From SAR116 cluster bacterium AG-355-O21 (GTDB lineage: Bacteria; Pseudomonadota; Alphaproteobacteria; Thalassobaculales; Thalassobaculaceae), in NCBI GenBank assembly GCA_003280605.1, contig QCEM01000009.1:1-64000 (forward strand): a DNA stretch of 64,000 nucleotides, in the 5' to 3' direction. A program made the position numbers and the translations under genes. Positions 55,837-63,442 of the stretch are shown in pieces (the first letter of the stretch is position 1; each line of letters begins with the position of its first letter). Under the pieces are notes generated by a model, which did no database searches, was not told the origin of the DNA, and worked only from the letters and a program-made list of their open reading frames with translations.

Positions 55837-56210
55837 CGTGTGTTAAATGGGTGAGTGGCTTGACGATAAAAAACGTGCAAACGGAAACTATCGTAATTTG
55901 CCAGATGATCTATTCGCTAATTTTTCTTCGATATGCCCATCGAGTTCGCAGACAGCCTTATGAAAGTTAGTTTTCAAGCGTTTGAAATCCTTTTGCACAC
56001 CGAACCCCAATCAACTGCTTTTAGCGACATAGACCCACCGCCGAAATCATGAGAACTGAAAACTGCGTGTGCTATTTTTGTGCTTCTTTGATTGAAATAT
56101 CTAATGATTTCAATGCACGATATTTACTGCGCTACAAATATGCCACACAAAAAAACGCACCACGAAGATCGTAGCGCGTTGTTTTTATGAAATATTTTAG
56201 AGTATAAGCG
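55837..56210. other. 374-base AT-rich stretch right of the second FkbM gene
   Basis: No supported gene. Short plus-strand frames (38 codons from 55847, MGEWLDDKKR) and a minus-strand frame of about 40 codons (reading QKDFKRLKTNFHKAVCELDGHIEEK) look like gene remnants but cannot be identified. The right end holds the rplM-rpsI terminator. Confidence 0.4.
56149..56179 (-). terminator. Rho-independent terminator of rplM-rpsI
   Basis: On the minus strand ACGCGCTACGA (56179-56169) pairs with TCGTGGTGCGT (56165-56155) around loop TCT, an 11-bp stem with two G-T pairs, followed by T7 (56155-56149). It lies 32 bases beyond the rpsI stop. It sits in the island's right margin, so the operon end was kept intact. 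Confidence 0.85.
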
Positions 56211-56723
56211 TCAACGCTTCGAGAACTGGAAGCTCCGCCGGGCTTTCGCCTTACCGTATTTCTTCCGTTCTACCACCCGGCTATCGCGGGTAAGGAAGCC
56301 GCCTTTCTTCAGTACCGGACGCAGGCTTGGTTCATAGTTCACCAGAGCCTTCGAAATCCCCAAGCGCACGGCCCCTGCCTGGCCGGAAAGGCCACCGCCG
56401 GAAACTGTGCAGATAACATCGAATTGATCGGCCCGCTCAGCGGTTTCAAAAGGTTGCTGCAAGATCATCCGCAGCACCGGGCGGGCGAAGAAGACTTCTT
56501 GCTCCCGGCCATTAACCGTCACCCGACCATTACCGGGCTTAATCCACACCCGGGCAATCGCGTTTTTCCGGCGTCCCGTGGCGTAGGCGCGGCCAAAAGC
56601 ATCAATTTTCGGCTCCACCGGTGCAACAGCTTCTTCAGCTTGCAAGCCAGCCAGCGCGTCAAGACCTGTCGGCGCATCGGCGCCTTGATCCTCGACCGTG
56701 TTTTCGGTTTCGGCGGTCATCAT
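56211..56723 (-). CDS. rpsI: 30S ribosomal protein S9
   Basis: S9 sits in the head of the small subunit and its C-terminal Lys/Arg tip contacts P-site tRNA. The 170-residue protein has the S9 core [68 protein letters not shown], and [27 protein letters not shown] at the end. An acidic N-terminal extension of about 45 residues is present, as in other alphaproteobacteria. The start abuts the rplM stop, so the pair is one operon. Confidence 0.98.
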   Translation of the reverse strand: MMTAETENTVEDQGADAPTGLDALAGLQAEEAVAPVEPKIDAFGRAYATGRRKNAIARVWIKPGNGRVTVNGREQEVFFARPVLRMILQQPFETAERADQFDVICTVSGGGLSGQAGAVRLGISKALVNYEPSLRPVLKKGGFLTRDSRVVERKKYGKAKARRSFQFSKR

Positions 56724-57182
56724 CTACCTCTTATTTTTAGTGTTCATCGCGGCGATATCCAACATTTCAGGCTGTTGCGCCTCATGCGGATGTTCGGTGC
56801 CGGCATAAACACGCAAGTTTGACATTTGCTGACGGGCCAAAGGTCCACGGGTGATCATCCGTTCAACGGCTTTGGTAATCACCCGCTCAGGGTGGGCGCC
56901 ATCAAGAATCTTATCGGCGGTCCGTGACTTGATGCCACCCGGGTACCCGGTGTGCCAATAATAGGTTTTTTCGGTGCGCTTATTGCCTGTCAACTTCACC
57001 TTCTCTGCATTGACGATGATAATGTTATCACCACAATCCATATGAGGCGTGAAAGTCGGCTTATGCTTGCCGCGCAGGTGGTTAGCGACGATCGTGGCGA
57101 GTCGCCCAAGGACTAAGCCTTCGGCATCAATGATCCACCATTTCTTTTCGATCTCGCTCGGCTTGGCCGAATACGTTCGCAT
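56724..57182 (-). CDS. rplM: 50S ribosomal protein L13
   Basis: L13 is an early-assembly protein of the large subunit. The 152-residue protein has the expected length and motifs [70 protein letters not shown], then [40 protein letters not shown]. It is first in the rplM-rpsI operon, with a promoter at 57245-57273. Confidence 0.98.
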   Translation of the reverse strand: MRTYSAKPSEIEKKWWIIDAEGLVLGRLATIVANHLRGKHKPTFTPHMDCGDNIIIVNAEKVKLTGNKRTEKTYYWHTGYPGGIKSRTADKILDGAHPERVITKAVERMITRGPLARQQMSNLRVYAGTEHPHEAQQPEMLDIAAMNTKNKR

Positions 57183-57244
57183 GGAATACCCCGAAAGGAC
57201 GTTATAAAAAGCTAACGGCCAACACCGACCGCTTGAGCGATGGA

Positions 57245-57273
57245 GGTTTATTTTCTTAATGTGACGAAGTCAA
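57245..57273 (-). promoter_or_regulatory. probable rplM-rpsI promoter
   Basis: On the minus strand TTGACT (57273-57268), a 17-base spacer and TAAACC (57250-57245) resemble a sigma-70-type promoter. A start near 57238 would leave a leader of about 56 nt before rplM. Confidence 0.5.
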
Positions 57274-57305
57274 CGGTTTTTACTAATAAAAACAATATCT
57301 TTTTC

Positions 57306-57331
57306 ATGCGGTATCATGTTACCGCATTTTT
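57306..57331. terminator. hairpin downstream of the aldose epimerase gene
   Basis: ATGCGGTA (57306-57313) and TACCGCAT (57320-57327) form a perfect 8-bp stem around TCATGT. A T-run follows immediately on the plus strand. On the minus strand, where the epimerase ends 13 bases earlier, the nearest T-run is about ten bases on. By position it ends the epimerase transcript; the T-run orientation leaves the strand uncertain. Confidence 0.5.
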
Positions 57332-57339
57332 GAGCGAGC

Positions 57340-58251
57340 CTAATCGCCGGCCACCTGAAAGCAAATCATCCCTTGCAAGCGCTCGCCACTGGCAAGCAGT
57401 CGTAAACCACCGTCAGGCAGCCCGCAAGCTGCCGCATTAAAGCCGTTTACCGCATGGCTGACAGGTTCAACACAAAAGAAGTCATCGGCCGGCGGCGTAA
57501 AAATCACCAAATCGGAGAACATACGATCTGCGCGGATCTCCATATCCGGCCTGTCGCCCGGCCACGTTATCACCGCCGAGCCTGACCAGCCCCCAACGCC
57601 GACATCGAGCCCTGCCGGCAAGGCGGCTTGGCCGGCGTTCGGAAAACCCTCTGGCAATGCTTCCGGCCGATGCGGAATCCGGCTGTCGTCGGACCGCCAG
57701 ATATGTGTCAACGGCGCCGTTAAACGGACCCCCTTTGGCGCTGGGAAATACGGGTGTAGCCCCAGACCGGCAGGCATCGGCAAATGATCATGGCGGTTTT
57801 CCACGGCCAGTGACCAGCTGAGGCCGGCGGCGTTTAGCTGCAGCTGCATGTCTGCCCGATAGGGCCAAATCCAGCCGCCATCACCGGCCGGGTGGGCATA
57901 GGTAAGATGAATGAAATCGCCAGCAATATCGGTCACCTGCCATGCATGGCGCCGGCCATGACCGTGAATGGCATGCCCGCGGGCCGGCTCATTTATGGCC
58001 AGTTGATACGCCGCTTGCTCGGGCACTTTAAGCAAACCGGCGGCAATCCGATTAGAAAACGGCAGTAGCGGAAAGCAACCGCCGGCGATCGACTGTAAGG
58101 GGTCCCTGATGGCCCCGTCAACGGCGCTGAAAAGATCGGTTTCGATGTTGTCCCTGTGATGCCAAAACCGCGTCACCCGGCCACCCAATTGCGGCGCAAC
58201 CTCGACCCGAAGCGAGCCTGCTTGCAGGCCATGCCGCGCCACCGTGGTCAT
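57340..58251 (-). CDS. aldose 1-epimerase family protein
   Basis: Aldose 1-epimerases (mutarotases) interconvert sugar anomers. From ATG 58251 (303 residues) the protein has the family opening LEAG-like LQAGSLRVEVAPQLGGRVTRFWH, FPLLPFSNRIAAG, GHAIHGHGRRHAWQV with the conserved catalytic-region histidine, and GLGLHPYFPAP. The C-terminal VIFTPPADDFFCVEPVSHAVNGFN holds the conserved Glu. The start is fixed by an ATGA overlap with the thioesterase stop; an in-frame start at 58293 would overlap that gene by 46 bases. Sugar specificity unknown. Confidence 0.9.
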   Translation of the reverse strand: MTTVARHGLQAGSLRVEVAPQLGGRVTRFWHHRDNIETDLFSAVDGAIRDPLQSIAGGCFPLLPFSNRIAAGLLKVPEQAAYQLAINEPARGHAIHGHGRRHAWQVTDIAGDFIHLTYAHPAGDGGWIWPYRADMQLQLNAAGLSWSLAVENRHDHLPMPAGLGLHPYFPAPKGVRLTAPLTHIWRSDDSRIPHRPEALPEGFPNAGQAALPAGLDVGVGGWSGSAVITWPGDRPDMEIRADRMFSDLVIFTPPADDFFCVEPVSHAVNGFNAAACGLPDGGLRLLASGERLQGMICFQVAGD

Positions 58252-58679
58252 TTTGGCAGCGGCGGCAAGGAATAGGTAGTGGTCACATGGCAAGCAGGGT
58301 CATCTTCTTCGCCGTCACTGAAAATCGTGACTTCACCATAGGCCAAACGCCGACCGCACTTCAGCAAGCGACCACGGGCCAGAATATCTACCGGTGATGG
58401 CCGGCGCAAGAAATTGGCGTTCAAATTGGTTGTTACCGCCATTAACTGCAGGCCGATCCGCGAGATCACACAGGCATACATGACCACATCGGCTAAGCCC
58501 ATCATGACCGGCCCGGACACCGTCCCGCCCGGGCGCAGCAGATTATCTGCGCTTGCAACCGGTATGCGGGCCACAGCCGTGCCATCGCCAATGCTCTCAA
58601 ACTGCACCCCGAGTTGTCCAACATAGGGCACTTCTTCGCGGGTGATCCGTTCCATTTCCGCCGCAGTTATCTGCGCCAT
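58248..58679 (-). CDS. PaaI-family hotdog thioesterase
   Basis: A 143-residue hotdog-fold acyl-CoA thioesterase. Family features are VPYVGQLGVQFESIGDGTAVARIPV, the active-site helix region LLRPGGTVSGPVMMGLADVVMYA (about 47-69, with the Asp of GLAD) and TTNLNANFLRRPSPVDILARGRLLKCGRRLAYGEVTIFSD. Substrate acyl group unknown. The gene overlaps the downstream epimerase by four bases and is divergent from the OYE-type reductase. No ribosome-site anomaly is seen. Confidence 0.88.
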   Translation of the reverse strand: MAQITAAEMERITREEVPYVGQLGVQFESIGDGTAVARIPVASADNLLRPGGTVSGPVMMGLADVVMYACVISRIGLQLMAVTTNLNANFLRRPSPVDILARGRLLKCGRRLAYGEVTIFSDGEEDDPACHVTTTYSLPPLPK

Positions 58680-58748
58680 CGTTGATTTACTCCTGAGCGT
58701 TGTAGTGATCTAACGGTGCTACTGTGCACAAATCCAGAGGGGGGCTCA

Positions 58749-59834
58749 ATGGCCAGCCAATTATTTTCTCCACTTTCGCTCCGTCAGCTGACCATCGCCA
58801 ACCGCACCGTTGTCTCGGCCATGTGCCAATATGTTGCCAGCAACGGCAATGCCAATGATTGGCACCTGATGCATTACGGGCAACTGTCCATGGGGGCCGC
58901 TGCCTTGCTGATCACCGAGGCGACTCATGTTTCCGCAGAAGGCCGAATTTCGTCGCATTGTCTGGGGCTTTATAATGATGAAAATGCCGCCGCGTTAAAG
59001 CGCATCGTTGATTTCTGCAAGCAATATGGAGTGGCAAAACTTGGCGTTCAATTGGCCCACGCCGGCCGTAAAGCGTCAACGCACCGGCCGCTTGACGGCG
59101 GCAAACCTGTGGCTGCTGCCGATGGTGGCTGGCCAACCGTGGGGCCGTCAGCCACCGGTTACGGCGATTGGCCTGCAGCCAGCGCCTTAGATGACGCCGG
59201 CCTTGCCCGCGTCAAGCAAGAGTTTGTGGAAGCCACTCTGCGCGCCGAGACACTTGGCTTTGATTTGGTCGAATTACATGGCGGGCATGGCTATTTGTTA
59301 CATCAGTTTGTGTCGCCCCTGGCCAATCAACGAAATGATGGTTACGGCGGCAGCCTGGACGGCCGGTTGCGCTTCCCCTTGGAGGTATTTGAGGCATGCC
59401 GCGCCGTTTGGCCAAAAGAAAAACCCATGGGCATGCGCTTTTCGGCAACCGACTGGGTCGACGGTGGCTTCGACTTAGACCAAGCGATTGTTTACGCCCA
59501 GGGCCTAAAAGATCTTGGCTGTGATTTTGTCGATGTCACCACTGCCGGCCTTGATCCACGTCAAAAGATAACTGTTGGGCCGGGCTATCAAGTACCCTTT
59601 GCGGAGCGGATTAAAGCCGCAACAGGCCTGCCGACCATGGCCGTTGGGATGATCTATGAGGCGGCCCAGGCCGAAGCAATCATTGCCAATGGCCAAGCAG
59701 ATATGATCGCAATGGCACGGGCGGTGATGGATGATCCGCGGTGGATGTGGCATGCCGCCCGCGAACTTGGCGCTGAAGCTCCTTATCCGGCGCAATATAT
59801 CCGCTGCAGTCCGTCAACCTGGCGGACCGGCTGA
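58749..59834 (+). CDS. NADH:flavin oxidoreductase, old yellow enzyme family (YqjM/NamA-like)
   Basis: An FMN enzyme reducing activated C=C bonds. From ATG 58749 (361 residues, GAGGGGGG upstream; an in-frame start at 58716 is rejected) it shows VVSAMCQYVASNGNANDWHLMHYGQ, with the Cys of the YqjM subgroup in AMCQY, VQLAHAGRKAS, FDLVELHGGHGYLLHQFVSPLANQRNDGYGGS, and VGMIYEAAQAEAIIANGQADMIAMARAVMDDPRW near the C-terminus. The catalytic histidine pair lies in HAGRK and ELHGGH-type motifs. Physiological substrate unknown. Confidence 0.93.
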   Translation: MASQLFSPLSLRQLTIANRTVVSAMCQYVASNGNANDWHLMHYGQLSMGAAALLITEATHVSAEGRISSHCLGLYNDENAAALKRIVDFCKQYGVAKLGVQLAHAGRKASTHRPLDGGKPVAAADGGWPTVGPSATGYGDWPAASALDDAGLARVKQEFVEATLRAETLGFDLVELHGGHGYLLHQFVSPLANQRNDGYGGSLDGRLRFPLEVFEACRAVWPKEKPMGMRFSATDWVDGGFDLDQAIVYAQGLKDLGCDFVDVTTAGLDPRQKITVGPGYQVPFAERIKAATGLPTMAVGMIYEAAQAEAIIANGQADMIAMARAVMDDPRWMWHAARELGAEAPYPAQYIRCSPSTWRTG

Positions 59835-59873
59835 TCCCCTGGCATTTTTAATCGGCGGCCGTATAATGGCACC

Positions 59874-60134
59874 ATGACGGCAACGGAAAATCATGAGTTA
59901 ACTCGTCATAACAGTCCCTCAGCGGAAAGTCTTGAGCGGCGGCTTGAAAGCTTGCGGCAGCAACGCCAACGGATTTTTCAAGAGCTACGTGCTTACCCAC
60001 CGCAGGTGGCAGGCTGTGATCTGCATTATCAAGACTTAATCGCCCGCCGCGATGCCGTCATCGCAGCCATTAAAGCCCTTGAAAACCATACCCCTCAAGG
60101 ACACAACGACCCGGCTTCAGCACGGAACCATTGA
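59874..60134 (+). CDS. small hypothetical coiled-coil protein
   Basis: An 86-residue, highly charged protein with a predicted helix (ESLERRLESLRQQRQRIFQELRAY, about 19-42, and AVIAAIKALENH later) and no membrane segment. I do not recognise a family. It overlaps the 3' end of the convergent HAD gene by 40 bases and starts 39 bases after the OYE-type gene, with no strong ribosome site. It may be genuine, but coding evidence is limited to frame length and amphipathic composition. Confidence 0.35.
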   Translation: MTATENHELTRHNSPSAESLERRLESLRQQRQRIFQELRAYPPQVAGCDLHYQDLIARRDAVIAAIKALENHTPQGHNDPASARNH

Positions 60135-60781
60135 CTGATTTGATCTAAGCTCGGTACCAAATAGGTCGGCCCGAGGGCTTCAATCGCCGGTTTTTCCTGC
60201 GGCTCGGCGACCAAGGCAGCCGTTGGCATACCTGCTGCCAATCCGCCGAGGATGCCGGGACGGCTATCTTCGATCACCAAACAGTCCGCCGGCGCTACCC
60301 CCAGGGTGCGGGCCGCCAGCAAAAAAAGATCCGGTGCAGGTTTCGGCTGATCGACCATGTCTGACGAGAAAATATGGCCATTAAACAGATCCCATAGTCC
60401 GGTGATCCCCAAGGTAACCCGCATTTTTTCAAGCGGCCCGTTAGAGGCCACACAGATCGGGATGCGCCGCGCCTGAATCGTCGCAATCAGTTCAACAACA
60501 CCGGCGACAGGTTGTAATTCTTGGCGGAACGCCACGTACATCGCCGCATAAAGTTTGGCAATCCAGTCACTGCCAAGGGATCGGCCAAGCTGCTCTTCGA
60601 TCACCGCTTGTAAGGATTTGAAACGCCCACCTTTGAAGCGCCGCAAAGAGTCTTCAGCGGTTAGCGGATAGCCTGCTTTTGAGACCATTTCAGCAAAGAC
60701 ACGATTGGCGATCGCCTCGCTTTCGACCAGAACGCCGTCACAATCAAAAATCACCAAAGCCGGCAACAGACCATTGTTCAT
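60095..60781 (-). CDS. HAD-family phosphatase/phosphomutase (second of a tandem pair)
   Basis: A 228-residue haloacid dehalogenase-type hydrolase of the beta-phosphoglucomutase subgroup. Motif I is VIFDCDGVLVESEAI (nucleophile Asp), with IPICVASNGPLEKMRV as motif II region, a conserved Lys in DQPKPAPDLFLLAARTLG (motif III) and CLVIEDSRPGILGGLAAGM (motif IV acidic pair). The start overlaps the stop of the upstream HAD gene by four bases. Paralogous to it; substrate unknown. Confidence 0.9.
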   Translation of the reverse strand: MNNGLLPALVIFDCDGVLVESEAIANRVFAEMVSKAGYPLTAEDSLRRFKGGRFKSLQAVIEEQLGRSLGSDWIAKLYAAMYVAFRQELQPVAGVVELIATIQARRIPICVASNGPLEKMRVTLGITGLWDLFNGHIFSSDMVDQPKPAPDLFLLAARTLGVAPADCLVIEDSRPGILGGLAAGMPTAALVAEPQEKPAIEALGPTYLVPSLDQISQWFRAEAGSLCP

Positions 60782-61428
60782 AATCTAAGCAACCCAGGTA
60801 ATTGTTTCATATCGGTGAACTCAACGGCGGCACCGGCGGCATGTAAACTGCCAGCAACACCATCGGCAACATAGCCAAGCACCCGCATGCCTGCAGCAAC
60901 CCCACCGGTCACGCCGGTAACGGTATCTTCGATCACCGTGATGCGTGCCGGCGGGACGGCGAAATCAGCTGCCGCCTGCAAGTAAATGTCAGGTGCCGGT
61001 TTCGGCTTACCCAGATCATGGGTTGAATAGATCCGTCCTGCAAAGCTGGCGGCCAAGCCGACCTGTTGCAAGTTCAACTCAATCCGCTGACGACGACTTT
61101 GGCTGACCACACAATTTGGCATACCGGCCGCCATCACCGCAGCAACCGCGGCGACGGCACCGGGAATCGCGGTGAGTTCTTCGTCCAAAGCCTGCGTTGT
61201 GCGTTGCCGCAAGCGGGGCGCCCAATCGGCCGGAAGCGGACGGCCTAATTGGGCCTCAATAAGCGGCCTGCTTTGCTCCAACGTCAGGCCTTTATGGGCA
61301 GCCATGGTGGCTTCAAGCGTGGTTTTTAAGCCCAAGGCTTGCAGCTCTGCGGTGACCACGCGAAAAACCGGTGGTTCGCTGTCAACCAGCACGCCATCGC
61401 AGTCAAAAATGACTAAATCGGGTTTCAA
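60778..61428 (-). CDS. HAD-family phosphatase/phosphomutase (first of a tandem pair)
   Basis: A 216-residue HAD hydrolase. Motif I is VIFDCDGVLVDSEPP, the motif III lysine lies in HDLGKPKPAPDIYLQAA and motif IV is TVIEDTVTGVTGGVAAGM. It resembles phosphoglycolate phosphatase or beta-phosphoglucomutase, but the sequence does not decide. It is translationally coupled to the neighbouring paralogue (ATGA overlap), and the two probably arose by tandem duplication. The alpha/beta hydrolase gene ends 18 bases upstream. Confidence 0.9.
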   Translation of the reverse strand: MKPDLVIFDCDGVLVDSEPPVFRVVTAELQALGLKTTLEATMAAHKGLTLEQSRPLIEAQLGRPLPADWAPRLRQRTTQALDEELTAIPGAVAAVAAVMAAGMPNCVVSQSRRQRIELNLQQVGLAASFAGRIYSTHDLGKPKPAPDIYLQAAADFAVPPARITVIEDTVTGVTGGVAAGMRVLGYVADGVAGSLHAAGAAVEFTDMKQLPGLLRL

Positions 61429-61446
61429 AAAACTCTGCCCTTGCGG

Positions 61447-62256
61447 CTAAAGTTGATCCATAAACTGCAGCAAACTTGCGGTGAACTTTTCCGGTCTTTC
61501 GGCAGGAATTAAATGCCCTGCATCATCAAAAATAACTTCGGTATGATCCGCGATACGGGCCGCCAGGTCCGCCTTATCTGCCTCTACCCGAAAAACCCGA
61601 TCATACAGACCGGTCATTGACAGAACCGGAACATCTAACGCTTCATATGGCAGATCCCAATCTGTCGCCAATGACTGCGCCAGCAATTGGAAAAGCCCAT
61701 CATCCGGGTCGCCCGCCGTATAATTGCCAAAAACCGCTCCCTCGCGGGCGCTTGCCAGCATATCCGGGTTGACCAAATGCGGCAGGTTCATCTCCATAAC
61801 CAATTGGCTACCGCCAAGGGTTGCCGCAGCGACCATGGCATTATTGATCCAGTCTAGTCGGACACCAGGCTTGCGTAAGGTGTTAATGAAGACCAAAGCA
61901 TCTGCCGCCGCACCGCGAAGCCGCGCTTGCGCGGCAAATAGCCCGCCGATTGACAGACCGACAAGGATGGGCCGCGGCGGTGCAACAGCTGCCAATAAGG
62001 CGACCAGATCAGCGACAATAACATCAGGCTTAGCATCGTCCGGGCCGCCATATCCGCTTAAGGCTTGGCCCCGAAAGTTATAACATAAAGTGCCGTGACC
62101 TCGGGCGTGCAGCGCTGTCGCTATGGCCGCCGTCTGCCACATTTCGGTGCTGCCCGTCAGGGCATTCACAAAGACGACGCAGCGCCCGTCGGATGCGCTT
62201 GGCGCCACATAGTCGTAATATATGGACTGGCTGTCGGTGACTTGATGAAATGCCAT
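61447..62256 (-). CDS. alpha/beta hydrolase
   Basis: A 269-residue alpha/beta hydrolase. CVVFVNALTGSTEMWQ is the oxyanion-hole region, RPILVGLSIGGLFAAQARLRG holds the nucleophile serine elbow GLSIGG (about 98-103), VLSMTGLYDRVFRVE carries the acid Asp and VIFDDAGHLIPAERPEKFT the catalytic His. It resembles lactonases/esterases of the 3-oxoadipate enol-lactonase type; substrate unknown. The two HAD genes follow on the same strand, so the three may be one operon. It is divergent from the AEC gene. Confidence 0.9.
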   Translation of the reverse strand: MAFHQVTDSQSIYYDYVAPSASDGRCVVFVNALTGSTEMWQTAAIATALHARGHGTLCYNFRGQALSGYGGPDDAKPDVIVADLVALLAAVAPPRPILVGLSIGGLFAAQARLRGAAADALVFINTLRKPGVRLDWINNAMVAAATLGGSQLVMEMNLPHLVNPDMLASAREGAVFGNYTAGDPDDGLFQLLAQSLATDWDLPYEALDVPVLSMTGLYDRVFRVEADKADLAARIADHTEVIFDDAGHLIPAERPEKFTASLLQFMDQL

Positions 62257-62361
62257 TTTTTGCTCTCCCTCAAAATTAAAAATAACGAAATTTCATCATT
62301 CTGCAAACCACCTACCTGTTGCCGCTTGCGGGCAACCCTTGATTAGGTTAACCGCAGCAGC

Positions 62362-63303
62362 ATGGAAATTTTAATTGATATTGTTTTGCCTGTTTTCGGC
62401 CTGATGCTGGTCGGTTATCTGGCCACAAAGGCAAAGCTATTTAGCGCCGAGTCGGCGCGCGGATTGTCGTTATTTGTTTTTAACTTCGCGATCCCGGTTC
62501 TGTTATTCCAGTCCGTCAGCCAGGCCCGCCTGCCAGATCCGTTCGAGTGGGATTTTGTGCTCAGCTATTATTTAGGATGCGCCGGCGCTTGGGCGCTCGG
62601 CTTTCTGTTGAGCCGGCTGATCTTTGCCGGTCACTACACCACATCGGTTTTGGCCGGCATGACGGCAGGGTTTGCAAACACCGTCATGTTAGGCATTCCG
62701 TTGGTGCTGACAGCCTATGGCGAGGCTGGTGCCGTGCCGCTGTTCATTATTATTTCCCTGCATTCCATGCTGTTAGTCGGCGCAGCGACGGTTCTGGTTG
62801 AAGGGGGCCGGTGCGGAACTGGAAAAATCTTCTCAATTCCCCTGAACATCGTCCGCGGCTTAATCAAAAACCCCATCATCATTGCACTGCTGTTGGGCTA
62901 TATTGCCAATAGCCTGGACCTTGAGACGCCACGACCGCTTGACCAAATTGCCGATATGTTGGCGGCGGCGGCCCTGCCCTGCGCGGTCTTCTCGATGGGG
63001 GCGTCACTTGCAGCCTATCGTTTGCAAAGCGCAATCGTGCCGGCAACCACATGGACATTTTTAAAACTGGTCATTCATCCGGCTTTGGTTTGGCTGCTGG
63101 CAACCTATGTTTTTGACGCGCCGCCCTTATGGCGCGATGTCGCCGTTGTGATCGCCGCCTTGCCGGTGGGTATTAATGTCTATCTTTTGGCGCAACGCTA
63201 TGACACCGGGCAAGCAGCGACAGCATCGGCCTTAGTGCTGTCGGCAGCGGCATCTTTCGGCACCGTTGCGATTGTCATGAACTTGCTCGGCACCCGGGTT
63301 TAA
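62362..63303 (+). CDS. AEC-family (auxin efflux carrier-like) transporter
   Basis: A 313-residue inner-membrane carrier with about ten hydrophobic helices. Landmarks are VLPVFGLMLVGYLATKAKLFSAESARGLSLFVFNFAIPVLLFQSV in the first repeat, TAGFANTVMLGIPLVL, RGLIKNPIIIALLLGY and ALPCAVFSMGASLAAYRL in the second. It is the second AEC gene in the window (see 27989). Likely carboxylate or metabolite transport; direction and substrate unknown. It starts at ATG 62362 and is divergent from the hydrolase. Confidence 0.87.
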   Translation: MEILIDIVLPVFGLMLVGYLATKAKLFSAESARGLSLFVFNFAIPVLLFQSVSQARLPDPFEWDFVLSYYLGCAGAWALGFLLSRLIFAGHYTTSVLAGMTAGFANTVMLGIPLVLTAYGEAGAVPLFIIISLHSMLLVGAATVLVEGGRCGTGKIFSIPLNIVRGLIKNPIIIALLLGYIANSLDLETPRPLDQIADMLAAAALPCAVFSMGASLAAYRLQSAIVPATTWTFLKLVIHPALVWLLATYVFDAPPLWRDVAVVIAALPVGINVYLLAQRYDTGQAATASALVLSAAASFGTVAIVMNLLGTRV

Positions 63304-63442
63304 TGGGCGGCGATGGGATCGAATTTCTTGCATTTCGGTGCAGATTGTCGATTGTAGCAGGCTGCTGCCGCGAAAATTACGGTCACTTATCGTTTTTTCT
63401 GATCGTTCAGTGGCGCATCTCACCGCTTAAGGAGGTTGATCA

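Larger units (their letters stand above)
54600..56148. other. AT-rich island, probable horizontally acquired segment
   Basis: From about 54600, inside the tctC reading frame, to the rpsI terminator near 56149 the sequence is visibly AT-rich with a codon preference (AAA, ATA, TTA) unlike its neighbours. It contains one intact FkbM gene and only short broken frames on either side. The left edge interrupts tctC; the rest of tctC is not found at the right edge, so this is a replacement or insertion with deletion. No transposase, direct repeat or tRNA attachment site is recognisable. Confidence 0.75.

Noticed and set aside
57240-57440. Plus-strand frame starting [10 protein letters not shown]
   Set aside because: It crosses the hairpin and then runs antisense in the epimerase gene. 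The first part is the rplM promoter region.
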